Source: Schumannella luteola (GTDB taxonomy: Bacteria > Actinomycetota > Actinomycetes > Actinomycetales > Microbacteriaceae). From it: DNA of 64,000 nt. The stretch's first letter is position 1. Every line of letters begins with the position of its first letter. Under the pieces are notes generated by a model. The model was not told the origin of the DNA, searched no databases, and saw nothing but the letters and a program-made list of their open reading frames with translations. Location of the stretch: positions 372,001 to 436,000 of the forward strand of contig NZ_JACBZY010000001.1 in assembly GCF_013408685.1 (NCBI RefSeq), given 5' to 3'. The position numbers and the translations under genes were made by a program. This document shows, piece after piece, positions 1-7,707 of this stretch.

Positions 1-1749
1 GTAGATCGCGATGTCGTCGAGCGAGCCGGTGAAGGTGCCGTTGACCTTCGTCTGCAGCTGCGCGATCGAGAGCACATTGCTCGCGGTGAGTGAGGAGGTG
101 GATCCGGTCGCCGAGCCCGAGAGGGCACCGTCGATGTACAGCGCGATCGCGCCGGTCGACTTGATGCGGGTCATCACGACGTGGTGCCACGCGCCGTCGT
201 TGACCGCGAAGGCGCTCGGCACGGTCACGTCGACTCCGGTGCCGCCGGTGCTGACCGAGCCGCCGCCGATGCCCGCGCCGATCCTGCCGCCCGGCAGGAT
301 CGCCACGCCGAAGTCGTTCGCGATGCCCGGCGTCTCGGCGTCGACGAGGCCGATGCCGTTGAACCACTGGCTGCCCGAGCCGGCGACGCCACCCGAGAAC
401 CTCATCCAGAACTCGATCGTGAAGTCGTCGGCGATCGTGCGGGCGACCGTGCCGGTGCCTCCGCCGGCGAAGGAGCGGCCGGCGTCGCCATCGGCGGTCG
501 CGCCGGGCGTCGTCGCGGTCGTGCCGGTGTAGGTGCCGGTGTTGCTGCCCGCGCTGTCGGCGAAGCTCGTGCTGCCGCTGTCGTCGAGACGCCACAGGCT
601 CAGCAGACCGGAGGTCGACAGCACGGTCGCCGCGTAGGCGCCGGTCGCCTTGACCACCGCGGTGCTCGTGGTGGTGAGGGTGTTGCCGACCCGATCGACG
701 CCCACGAAACGGAACTGGTAGCAGCGGCCGGTCGTGACCGACATGTCGTAGCTGAAGGCGTTGTCACCGGTGTAGCTGAGCGCCGTGTCCCATCCGCCCC
801 AGGCCGAGCAGGTCGTGCCCGTCAGGGTCCCGATGTTCTGCTGCAGGGTGCGCGTCGCGAGGCCCGAACCGCTGCCGTCCGTGACCGCGGTGATCTGCAC
901 GGCCACGGTCGAGGCGCGCGTCACGCCGTTCGCGTAGGAGATCGCACCGCCGGTCGGCGCAGCGGAGTCGTTGACGAAGGTGAGCGTCGCGGGCGCGCGG
1001 TTGCCCGCCTTGTCGAATCCGTCGACGCCCCACGTCGGGCTCGCCGTGGTGCCGGCCGTCCACGAGACGGGCGCCGAGGTGTACGGCGGGCCGCTCGTCA
1101 CGTTCGACTGGCTGTGCGTGAAGCCGGTGCCCATGATCTGACCGGTCGAGATGGATGCGGGCCCCGAGCCGGTGTCGCTGAGCGCATCCACCAGGGTGAA
1201 GGAGCCGGCGACGACGCCGCGGTAGTAGATCGTGTTCGCCGTCGTGCCGGAGCCGAGGGCAGCGCCCGTGACGGAGCCGAGGCTGAAGGAGTGCACCGGC
1301 GGGGTCGTGTCGGCGGCCGCGGTCGTGACGATCGAGCTCTTCGCGCCCTCGACGCCGACCCAGTTCTTGTAGCGCGGCGTCACCGTGTACTGCCACGAGC
1401 CCGCGGGCACGCCCGACTCGGTGCAGGTGGTCGCGGTGATCGTGCCCGCGCAGCCGGCGAGGATCGTCTGCAGCGTTCCACCCGATCCGTAGCGGGTCAC
1501 GACGTAGCCGTCGGCGGGGGTGGATCCGGTCCAGCTCACGGTCACGCTCTGCGCGGACGCCGAGACGGTCGGCTTCGCGCCCGTGCCGAGGGTCGCGGCC
1601 GTCGCGGCGGCGGATCCCGAGCTCGACGTCGGCGTCCAGAACCCGCTCGCGATGCCGGGCACGGCGATCGCGCCGAGCATCATCGCGGCGACGATGCCGG
1701 CGGCGGCGAGGACGGAGCGCCCGCGCGAGGAGATCGATCGGCGTGTCAT
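1..1749 (-). CDS. Exported LamG/concanavalin-like surface protein, 3' end outside window
   Basis: The reading frame is open from an ATG at 1749 to the left edge, 583 codons without a stop. Residues about 10-35 form a signal peptide followed by a GFWTPTSSSGS junction that resembles the start of the mature region in the two neighbouring small proteins. Residues 55-125 look like a fibronectin-type III segment (VTVSWTGSTPADGYVVTR). A Ser/Thr/Gly-rich middle with paired cysteines follows. From about residue 395 the sequence matches a LamG/concanavalin-A-like fold: SLWRLDDSGS, FTIEFWMRFS, DGAWHHVVMTR and ALYIDGALSGS. Such domains bind glycans or act as adhesin modules outside the cell. Its ATG overlaps the stop of the upstream gene (TGATG), so it is the last visible gene of the operon. 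Wall anchoring cannot be judged because the C-terminus is missing. Confidence 0.85.
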   Translation of the reverse strand, partial: MTRRSISSRGRSVLAAAGIVAAMMLGAIAVPGIASGFWTPTSSSGSAAATAATLGTGAKPTVSASAQSVTVSWTGSTPADGYVVTRYGSGGTLQTILAGCAGTITATTCTESGVPAGSWQYTVTPRYKNWVGVEGAKSSIVTTAAADTTPPVHSFSLGSVTGAALGSGTTANTIYYRGVVAGSFTLVDALSDTGSGPASISTGQIMGTGFTHSQSNVTSGPPYTSAPVSWTAGTTASPTWGVDGFDKAGNRAPATLTFVNDSAAPTGGAISYANGVTRASTVAVQITAVTDGSGSGLATRTLQQNIGTLTGTTCSAWGGWDTALSYTGDNAFSYDMSVTTGRCYQFRFVGVDRVGNTLTTTSTAVVKATGAYAATVLSTSGLLSLWRLDDSGSTSFADSAGSNTGTYTGTTATTPGATADGDAGRSFAGGGTGTVARTIADDFTIEFWMRFSGGVAGSGSQWFNGIGLVDAETPGIANDFGVAILPGGRIGAGIGGGSVSTGGTGVDVTVPSAFAVNDGAWHHVVMTRIKSTGAIALYIDGALSGSATGSTSSLTASNVLSIAQLQTKVNGTFTGSLDDIAIY

Positions 1750-2222
1750 CACGACCCCGCCTTCAGCTTGACCGTCACGGTCGCGCCCTGGCAGGCGCTC
1801 GGGGCGTCGGCGGCGAGCGCGAGGGCGGCGGGCAGGGTGATGTCGAGCGTCGCGGGAGCGGCGGGCACGGTCCAGCCGGTGCTCTGCGCCGTGTAGGCGA
1901 ACCAGCTCGCGGGGCAGGCGGCGCTGTGCTGCGCATCCACGGTGATCGCGGAGGCGGCGGCGCCGTCGAGCACGAGCGAGGGGATGCGCGCCGTGCCGCC
2001 GTCCGAGGCGGCGGTGAGGGCGAGCGCGGTCGTGCCGCCGGGCAGCAGGTCGGTGGTGACGGTCGCCGTCGTGAGGGTCACCGCGCTGCCGGTCGAGCTG
2101 GATGCGGCCGCGGATCCGGTGCCGGCTCCGGTGAAGAACGCCCAGGCGGCGCCGCCGACGGCCAGGAGGGCGAGCACGAGAGCCGCCGTCGGGAGGGCGC
2201 GGCGGGCGGCGCGGGGGCGCAT
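1749..2222 (-). CDS. Small exported camelysin/TasA-like protein (paralogue 2)
   Basis: 157 residues. An Arg-rich N-terminus and hydrophobic stretch (residues 9-29) end in AWAFFTGAGTGS, the same layout as the 3147-3620 gene. The body shows the camelysin/TasA-like pattern of a LLPG turn followed by beta-strand-like sequence. Two cysteines (AACPASW and SACQGATV) occupy the same places as in the two other small proteins of the operon, suggesting a conserved disulfide and common ancestry. The start is the ATG at 2222, which overlaps the upstream stop as TGATG; an upstream in-frame extension to 2777 lies antisense-like over the neighbouring gene and is rejected. The role is unknown; by analogy it may be a structural or accessory subunit of a surface fibre. 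Confidence 0.78.
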   Translation of the reverse strand: MRPRAARRALPTAALVLALLAVGGAAWAFFTGAGTGSAAASSSTGSAVTLTTATVTTDLLPGGTTALALTAASDGGTARIPSLVLDGAAASAITVDAQHSAACPASWFAYTAQSTGWTVPAAPATLDITLPAALALAADAPSACQGATVTVKLKAGS

Positions 2223-2929
2223 CAGCGCACCTCCCCGTCGGCGCGGAAGGCGAGGGTCAGGGTGACGCCGCGGCAGGCGTCGGGCGCGCGCTCCGCCGAG
2301 GCGAGGGCGATGCGCGGCCAGTCGGCGACGGGCACGTCGAGCTGCGAGAGCGAACGGGTCTCCCCCTCCGGGATCCGCAGCCCGGCCGTCGACTGCACCA
2401 CGGTGAAGTCGGCGGCCGAGCATCCGCTCGCGCTCGCGCGCCCGCCGTCGACGGCGGTACCGGGAGTCGCGCCGGCGGACGCCCCCGCGTCCGGATCCGG
2501 CGCCCCCGCGCCGACGCCGGGCGCGACCCCGGTGGTCTGGACCCCGGTGATCTCGACCCGCACGCCCGAGACGCGCAGCGCCCCGGAGTACGGGTTCTCG
2601 ACCCGCACATCGATGGGAGCATCCACGCCGGGTCGGATCTCGACCGTGACGTCGCCCGTGACCGAGAAGCCGGCGGCGAAGGCGTCGGAGCTGACAGCAC
2701 GTCCGCCACCCGAGCCGCCGGCGCCGATCGGCTGCTTCGACGAGGTCAGGCTGAGTGCCGCGCACGACGCCAGCCACACCAGCACCACGACGATCAGCAG
2801 CGGCAGCGCGACGGCGACCACGCGACGGCGCCGCCGGGGCGCGGTCGCGGTGTCGGTCACGCTCGGCGTGCCGTCGGCGGCGCCGACGACGGGGTCGCCG
2901 GGCTCGCTCGAGGGTGCGGTGGAGGACAT
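2222..2929 (-). CDS. Membrane-anchored paralogue of the camelysin/TasA-like proteins
   Basis: 235 residues. A cytoplasmic Ser/Thr/Pro-rich N-terminus ends in RRRRR, then one membrane segment (about residues 37-60, VVAVALPLLIVVVLVWLASC), then an extracellular domain. That domain carries the same features as its neighbours: a RPG turn followed by a VENP strand (residues 98-115), a first cysteine (GCSAADF) and a C-terminal DACRGVTL that matches DACKGATV and SACQGATV in the two paralogues. The absence of a cleavable SipW-like junction suggests it stays in the membrane and could serve as base or anchor for the exported relatives (inference). It is followed directly by the next gene through a TGATG overlap. 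Confidence 0.75.
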   Translation of the reverse strand: MSSTAPSSEPGDPVVGAADGTPSVTDTATAPRRRRRVVAVALPLLIVVVLVWLASCAALSLTSSKQPIGAGGSGGGRAVSSDAFAAGFSVTGDVTVEIRPGVDAPIDVRVENPYSGALRVSGVRVEITGVQTTGVAPGVGAGAPDPDAGASAGATPGTAVDGGRASASGCSAADFTVVQSTAGLRIPEGETRSLSQLDVPVADWPRIALASAERAPDACRGVTLTLAFRADGEVR

Positions 2930-3146
2930 GGGCCTATCGGGAGTCGGCCGGCCCGCGCCGCGCGGGGAGCACGGAGCGGGAGGATGCGCGCCTCGGCTGC
3001 GCCGCGTGACGCGCCACGTCGAACGTGACGGGAGATGGCGGAGGCGGCCGAGCGCAGATGCGGCGAGTGCGACGTCAGGTGCAACGACGCGCTGCCGGAT
3101 CGGCCGCGGAGAGGGCTCCTCGACGGCCGATCGTCAGCGGATCAGG

Positions 3147-3620
3147 TCAGCTGGCGGCGTACGAGAAGTTGACCGTCGCGCCCTTGCAGGCGTCCTGGTT
3201 CTCGGCCTTGTTCTTGAAGGCGATGGTGGCGCCGGTGAAGTTGGCGCTCGCGCCCTTCGCGATGTCGGAGCCGACGGTCATGTCGGCGTTGCTGAGGGTG
3301 TAGTCGGTGGCGTCGCAGGTGCCGGAGACGTTCGCGGCCTTGGTGACCGAGCTGATCGAGACGGTCACCTTGGTGACGTACACCGACGAGCTGGCGGCCG
3401 CGGGGTTGCTCACGGTGCCGGAGATCGTCTGCGCTGCAGCTCCGGGCGCGAGGTTCGCGTGCGTGCTGGTCTGGGCGATCGTGACCGTGCCGCTGGTGCC
3501 GGTGGAGGCGCTGCCGGTGCCGGATCCGGTCGTGGTCCAGTACGCGAACGCGGCGGTGCCGGTTCCGACGACGAGGGCGGCGGCGATCGCGAGGGCGGCG
3601 ATCTTCTTCTTGTTGCGCAT
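3147..3620 (-). CDS. Small exported camelysin/TasA-like protein (paralogue 1, first gene of operon)
   Basis: 157 residues starting MRNKKK at 3620; an AGGA ribosome-binding site lies upstream. The signal peptide (residues 1-26) ends TAAFAYWTTTGSGTGSAS, which looks like a SipW-type signal junction. The mature part has NLAPGAAAQ followed by TVSNPAAASS, the 'LxPGxxxxxxxxxxN' pattern of TasA/camelysin beta-sandwich proteins, and two cysteines (GTCDATD, DACKGATV). A longer in-frame extension to 3806 has no such start and is rich in Arg/Pro shadow sequence. As the promoter-proximal gene and the most abundant-looking subunit, it is the best candidate for the major fibre-like protein, but no fibre function is proven by sequence alone. 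Confidence 0.8.
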   Translation of the reverse strand: MRNKKKIAALAIAAALVVGTGTAAFAYWTTTGSGTGSASTGTSGTVTIAQTSTHANLAPGAAAQTISGTVSNPAAASSSVYVTKVTVSISSVTKAANVSGTCDATDYTLSNADMTVGSDIAKGASANFTGATIAFKNKAENQDACKGATVNFSYAAS

Positions 3621-3808
3621 GGCGGAGTCCTGCTTCGGGTTCAGGCGCTCGCGGATGGGTCGATCGACGGCACGACGCGGAGCGCGCGTAGCGCAGGGTG
3701 GCGCGGCACGCGGAGGTCGCGGTCGTTCGGGCGACGCGAGCGGTTCGAGTGGTGGTTGCCCGCCAAGGGTTCGCGGGCCGAGCGCGGTTTTCGGGACCGC
3801 GCACATCC

Positions 3809-3846
3809 ACGCTAAGTCGGCCCCTCTTTATTGACAACGCGTCAAT
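3809..3846 (-). promoter_or_regulatory. Promoter and overlapping inverted repeat for the exported-protein operon
   Basis: On the minus strand a TTGTCA -35 box (3832-3837) and a TAGCGT -10 box (3809-3814) are separated by exactly 17 bases. A perfect inverted repeat, ATTGAC-N5-GTCAAT (3830-3846), covers the -35 box and looks like an operator. The leader to the ATG at 3620 would be about 180 nt. The rest of the 418-base gap 3621-4038 holds GGGTTAACCC (near 3885) and no other feature I can support; the promoter of the clpP pair must lie there but is not obvious. Confidence 0.5.
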
Positions 3847-4038
3847 TGCCCCCATTTCGGGCCACACTTGTCGGGCATCTCGGGGTTAACCCGGGCATCA
3901 CCCGAGGGTGATCCCGCTGACATGCTCACCCCGCGCATCCGCCTCGCGCACCCGGCCGCGGCGTCCGCTCTGCCCACAGCAGATCTGCGCACGGCAGATT
4001 CCGCGCCGCCCGAGCCGCGGCGAGCGCACGGTGTAGAC

Positions 4039-4665
4039 ATGACCGAGAACAAGATCCCCGTCTTCGACCAGGGTGTGCGGCGCGAGCTCTACGAGCGGCG
4101 CGTGCTCGTGCTCGACGGCGTGCTCGACGACGACAACGGCACCCTGCTCGCGACCCAGCTGATCGCGCTCGCGACCGAGAGCGAGACGCGCGACATCGAC
4201 CTCTGGATCCACTCGCCCGGCGGCTCGGTGCCGTCGATGCTGGCGATCCGCGACGTCATGCGCGCCATCCCGAACGACGTGTCGACGCTCGTGCTCGGCA
4301 TCGCCTACAGCGCGGGGCAGTTCCTGCTCTCGGCCGGCACGAAGGGCAAGCGGCGCGCCCTGCCGCACGCCCGCGTGCTGCTGCACCAGGGCTCGTCGGG
4401 CATCGGCGGCGCCGCGGTCGACGTCGAGCTGCAGGCCCACGATCTGCGCCACACCCGCGACACGGTGCTCGGACTCATCAGCGATGACACCGGCCAGCCG
4501 CGCGAGCGCGTGTTCGACGACTCGCTGCACGACCACTGGTACACGGCGCAGGAGGCGCTCGACTACGGCTTCATCGACAAGATCGTGACCCGCTTCGACG
4601 AGTTCCGTCCCGGCGAGCGCGACCGCGCCGCCGTCACCGGGTTCCGTGCGGAGGTCGCCCGATGA
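4039..4665 (+). CDS. clpP: ClpP-family serine protease subunit, catalytic triad intact
   Basis: 208 residues from the ATG at 4039, the usual length for ClpP; an in-frame extension back to 3868 adds 57 residues without family character. Ser91 (GIAYSAGQFLL), His116 (VLLHQG) and Asp165 (LHDHWYT) fall in the positions of the ClpP triad, and SPGGSV forms the oxyanion/handle region. ClpP makes two stacked heptamer rings in the cytoplasm that degrade proteins fed by Clp ATPases. The gene overlaps the next clpP-like gene by ATGA, so the two subunits are probably made in equal amounts and may form a mixed barrel. The sequence is divergent from the standard 'GQAASMG' form, so this is probably an accessory pair rather than the housekeeping clpP1P2 next to clpX. 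Confidence 0.9.
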   Translation: MTENKIPVFDQGVRRELYERRVLVLDGVLDDDNGTLLATQLIALATESETRDIDLWIHSPGGSVPSMLAIRDVMRAIPNDVSTLVLGIAYSAGQFLLSAGTKGKRRALPHARVLLHQGSSGIGGAAVDVELQAHDLRHTRDTVLGLISDDTGQPRERVFDDSLHDHWYTAQEALDYGFIDKIVTRFDEFRPGERDRAAVTGFRAEVAR

Positions 4666-5279
4666 GCAGCTACACGATCCCCAACGTCATCGCCCGGGAT
4701 GCGCGCGGCGACCGCATCATGGACGTCTACTCGCACCTGCTCACCGAGCGCATCATCTACCTCGGCACCGGCATCGACGCGGGCGTCGCGAACGCGCTCA
4801 TCGCGCAGCTGCTGCACCTCGCGTCCGACAGCACCGACACCGACATCCAGCTCTACATCAACTGCGAGGGCGGCGACCCGAGCGCGATGCTCGCGATCTA
4901 CGACACGATGCGCTTCATCCAGCCGGATGTCGCGACGACCTGCGTGGGCCAGGCCGTCGGCGTGGGCGCTGCGCTGCTGGCAGCGGGCGCGGCCGGCAAG
5001 CGGGCGGTGCTGCCGCACGCGCGGATCGTGCTGCACCAGCCGGCGGCGCAGGGGCGCGGGGCGATCCCCGACCTGATCCTCGCGGCGGATGAGGTGGTGC
5101 GCCAGCGCGGGGAGATGGAGCAGATCCTCGCCGACCACACGGGCCAGACCGTCGAGACGCTGCGCGCCGACACCGACCACGACCGTGTCTTCACGGCCGC
5201 CGCAGCCCAGGCCTACGGCCTCGCCGACCACGTGCTCGCGCCCGCTCCCCCGCGCACCCCGCGCCCCCTCCGCGCCTGA
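4662..5279 (+). CDS. ClpP-like subunit without the catalytic serine (ClpR-like)
   Basis: 205 residues. The alignment with ClpP is clear: YINCEGGDPSAM, CVGQAVGVGAALLAAG, PHARIVLHQP and YGLADHV. At the nucleophile position, where ClpP has Ser in GQAASMG, this protein has Gly100 (codon GGC at 4959-4961). His125 and Asp174 are retained. The subunit should therefore be proteolytically inactive, as in cyanobacterial and plastid ClpR, while still building rings. It overlaps the active partner by four bases. The Pro/Arg-rich tail (about 15 residues) after the ClpP fold is short and probably disordered. A sequencing error is unlikely because two neighbouring residues also differ from the consensus. 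Confidence 0.88.
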   Translation: MSSYTIPNVIARDARGDRIMDVYSHLLTERIIYLGTGIDAGVANALIAQLLHLASDSTDTDIQLYINCEGGDPSAMLAIYDTMRFIQPDVATTCVGQAVGVGAALLAAGAAGKRAVLPHARIVLHQPAAQGRGAIPDLILAADEVVRQRGEMEQILADHTGQTVETLRADTDHDRVFTAAAAQAYGLADHVLAPAPPRTPRPLRA

Positions 5280-5298
5280 CCGTCCCGGCAAACAGCGG

Positions 5299-5426
5299 CG
5301 AGTTGCCCAGTTCCGCCGGGTTCCAAGGTGAGAGCCCGACCGAAGTGGGCAACTCTGCTCGGGGAGACGCGAGTTGCCCACTTCCGCGGCTTGTCGCGTA
5401 GGCGATACCGCGGAAGTGGGCAACTC
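5299..5426. repeat. Two nested palindromic intergenic repeats, likely bidirectional terminator
   Basis: Four copies of a GAGTTGCCCACTTCCGC-like element occur in alternating orientation: 5299-5320, 5339-5356, 5371-5389 and 5408-5426. The last two are a perfect 19-bp inverted pair (GAGTTGCCCACTTCCGCGG and its complement) with an 18-base loop; the first two form an imperfect pair. The position between convergent clpP-like and catalase genes fits a transcription terminator, but the sequence conservation between copies suggests a dispersed palindromic repeat family. Confidence 0.7.
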
Positions 5427-5444
5427 ACGAAGGAGCCGGGGGCG

Positions 5445-6977
5445 TCAGCCCTGGGCGGGACCCGCGGGGGTCGGCACCGGAGCCGGCACGAGGGTCTCGC
5501 GCGGGTTCTCGATCGGCGAGACGGCCTCGCGCACGCGGCGGCCGAGCTCCGCATCCACCGAGTCCCAGTACTGCAGGGCGCGCTCGCGGATGTCGGGGAT
5601 CGTCGTCTTGCCGACGTGCCCGGCGATGTTGCCGACGAGGCGCTCGCGGGCCGCGTCATCCAGCACCTCGTTGACGAGGGTGCGGGCCTGGCCGAAGTCG
5701 TCGTCCTCGGCGTGCAGGGTCGCGGCCGAGCGCACGAGCTCGCCGTCGTTCTGCCAGCCGCGGTCGTCGCCGTGGGCGGCCGGGTCGGCGTGCGGTCCGC
5801 CGAAGGAGTTCGGCGCGTAGACCGGCACGCTGGGGTGCTCAAAGCCGAAGCGCGAGGCGCCGTCCTTCGAGTAGCTGTGCGCCTCGTTCTTCGGGGCGTT
5901 GACCGGCAGCTGCGCGTGGTTGGTGCCCACGCGGTAGCGGTGCGCATCCGCGTAGCTGAAGATGCGGGCCTGCAGCATCTTGTCGGGGCTGGCCGCGATG
6001 CCGGGAACGAAGTTCGACGGCGCGAAGGCGGCCTGCTCGATCTCGGCGAAGTAGTTCTCGGGGTTGCGGTTCAGCGTGACCGTTCCGACCGGGATGAGCG
6101 GGTAGTCGCTCTTGGGCCACACCTTGGTGAGGTCGAAGGGGTTGAAGCGGTAGCCGGCGGCCTCGTCGTAGGGCATGACCTGAACGCTGAGATCCCACTG
6201 CGGGAAGTCGCCGTTCTCGATCGAGTCGTAGAGGTCGCGGATGTGCAGGTCGGCGTCCGAGCCGGCGAGACGGTCGGCCTCGGCCTGCGGCAGGAACTCG
6301 TTGCCCTGCTTCGTGCGGAAGTGGTACTTGACCCAGAAGCGCTCGCCGGCGGCGTTGATCCACTGGTAGGTGTGCGAGCCGAAGCCGTCCATGTGGCGCC
6401 AGCTCTTCGGCAGGCCGCGGTCGCCCATCAGCCAGGTGACCTGGTGCGCGCTCTCGGGCTGCAGCGTCCAGAAGTCCCACTGCATGTCGTTGTCGCGCAG
6501 GTGGCTGCCGGGCAGGCGCTTCTGCGAGCGGATGAAGTCGGGGAACTTGATGCCGTCTCTGATGAAGAAGACGGGGGTGTTGTTGCCGACGAGGTCGTAG
6601 TTGCCCTCGCTCGTGTAGAACTTGATCGCGAATCCGCGGGGGTCGCGCCACGTGTCGGGGCTGCCCTGCTCGCCGGCGACGGTGGAGAAGCGGATGAGCA
6701 GCTCGGTCTCGACCTCGGGCTGGAACAGGGCCGCGTGCGTGTACTGCGACACGTCGTGGGTGACCTGCAGGGTGCCGAAGGCGCCGCCGCCCTTGGCGTG
6801 CACCACGCGCTCGGGCACGCGCTCGCGGTTGAACTGGGCGAGCTTCTCGACCAGGTAGTGGTCGGTCAGCGCGATCGCGCCGTCCGGCCCGACGGACTGG
6901 GAGTGCTGGTCACTGGCGACGGGGGCGCCGGAGTTGGTCGTGGTCTTCGCGTCGGTCACGTGTGTCTCTCGTTTCAT
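5445..6977 (-). CDS. katA: Monofunctional heme catalase
   Basis: 510 residues from ATG 6977 (MKRETHV), or 504 from GTG 6959; both have a purine-rich site upstream, and a longer extension to 7073 lacks similarity. The protein converts hydrogen peroxide to water and oxygen in the cytoplasm. It has the catalytic His (about residue 60, [12 protein letters not shown]), the distal Asn in [15 protein letters not shown], and the proximal heme-ligand tyrosine region [14 protein letters not shown]. Length and order of motifs match small-subunit clade-3-type catalases. A Fur-family gene lies 102 bases upstream in the same direction, the classic catalase/peroxide-sensor pairing, so induction by peroxide through loss of repression is expected. 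Confidence 0.96.
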   Translation of the reverse strand: MKRETHVTDAKTTTNSGAPVASDQHSQSVGPDGAIALTDHYLVEKLAQFNRERVPERVVHAKGGGAFGTLQVTHDVSQYTHAALFQPEVETELLIRFSTVAGEQGSPDTWRDPRGFAIKFYTSEGNYDLVGNNTPVFFIRDGIKFPDFIRSQKRLPGSHLRDNDMQWDFWTLQPESAHQVTWLMGDRGLPKSWRHMDGFGSHTYQWINAAGERFWVKYHFRTKQGNEFLPQAEADRLAGSDADLHIRDLYDSIENGDFPQWDLSVQVMPYDEAAGYRFNPFDLTKVWPKSDYPLIPVGTVTLNRNPENYFAEIEQAAFAPSNFVPGIAASPDKMLQARIFSYADAHRYRVGTNHAQLPVNAPKNEAHSYSKDGASRFGFEHPSVPVYAPNSFGGPHADPAAHGDDRGWQNDGELVRSAATLHAEDDDFGQARTLVNEVLDDAARERLVGNIAGHVGKTTIPDIRERALQYWDSVDAELGRRVREAVSPIENPRETLVPAPVPTPAGPAQG

Positions 6978-7079
6978 TCGGAGCGAGCTCCTGCCGGCCG
7001 AACCCGGCAGGGGCGGTGGGGATGCGCATCCCTTCGTCGATCGCGGCGCGAACCGGTGCGGACTCACCGGCACGTGCCG

Positions 7080-7520
7080 TCACCGGCAGTCGGCGCACAG
7101 CCCCCAGAAGACGACCTCGGCGGTGTCGATGGCGAAGCCCCCGGCGTCGCTGGGCGCCAGGCACGGGGCGTGCCCGACGACGCAGTCGACGTCGGCGACC
7201 TTGCCGCACGTGCGACAGACCACGTGGTGGTGGTTGTCGCCCACGCGGCGCTCGTACAGAGCGGCGGAGCGCTCCGGTTCGATGCGACGCAGAAGTCCGG
7301 CCCTGGTGAGGTCGGTCAGCACGTTGTGCATCGACTGCACCGAGAGGGTGGGCTCGTCGGCCGCCGCGTGGCGGTGGATGGTCTCGGCGTCGCTGTGCGG
7401 CATGCGCTGCAGCAGGCGCAGAGCGGCCAGCCGGCCGCGGGTGACCTTGAGCCCGGCCGATCGCAGCGCCGCCGCGTCGGCGTCGACCGCCGGCTCGGCG
7501 TGAACTGCGAGGTCGTCCAT
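7080..7520 (-). CDS. Fur-family peroxide/metal-responsive repressor (FurA/CatR type)
   Basis: 146 residues from ATG 7520; an in-frame extension to 7721 overlaps the upstream divergent region and is rejected. The winged helix spans roughly residues 15-85 (LRSAGLKVTRGRLAAL, AAADEPTLSVQSMHNVLTDLTRAGLL). The metal region has DNHHHVVC and two CxxC motifs (CRTC, CADC) for structural zinc. Placement directly upstream of the catalase on the same strand matches furA/catR regulators of actinobacteria, which repress their own gene and the neighbouring peroxide-defence gene and are inactivated by peroxide oxidation. An inverted repeat just upstream of its start is the likely operator. Confidence 0.93.
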   Translation of the reverse strand: MDDLAVHAEPAVDADAAALRSAGLKVTRGRLAALRLLQRMPHSDAETIHRHAAADEPTLSVQSMHNVLTDLTRAGLLRRIEPERSAALYERRVGDNHHHVVCRTCGKVADVDCVVGHAPCLAPSDAGGFAIDTAEVVFWGLCADCR

Positions 7521-7549
7521 GCCGTCGACCCTAGCCCGATGTTTTGAGT

Positions 7550-7563
7550 CGTTACGAATAACG
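7550..7563. promoter_or_regulatory. Inverted repeat upstream of the Fur-family gene
   Basis: CGTTA-CGAA-TAACG is a perfect inverted repeat 30 bases upstream of the fur ATG, in an unusually A/T-rich island for this genome. It could be the autoregulatory Fur-type operator; it also lies upstream of the divergent GAPDH gene (7708). Binding is inferred from position only. Confidence 0.45.
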
Positions 7564-7707
7564 TCGGGTGAACGCCCAGGCAGAGTGAGCCGGACGACGT
7601 CGGGTGGCGGCGGATGCCGCGGCTCGGTCACAATGGACGCACACGGCCGCGTCGCCACCGCGGGGCCGGGACACGATCCCACCGACCCCGAAGGCGTACC
7701 CACCGTC

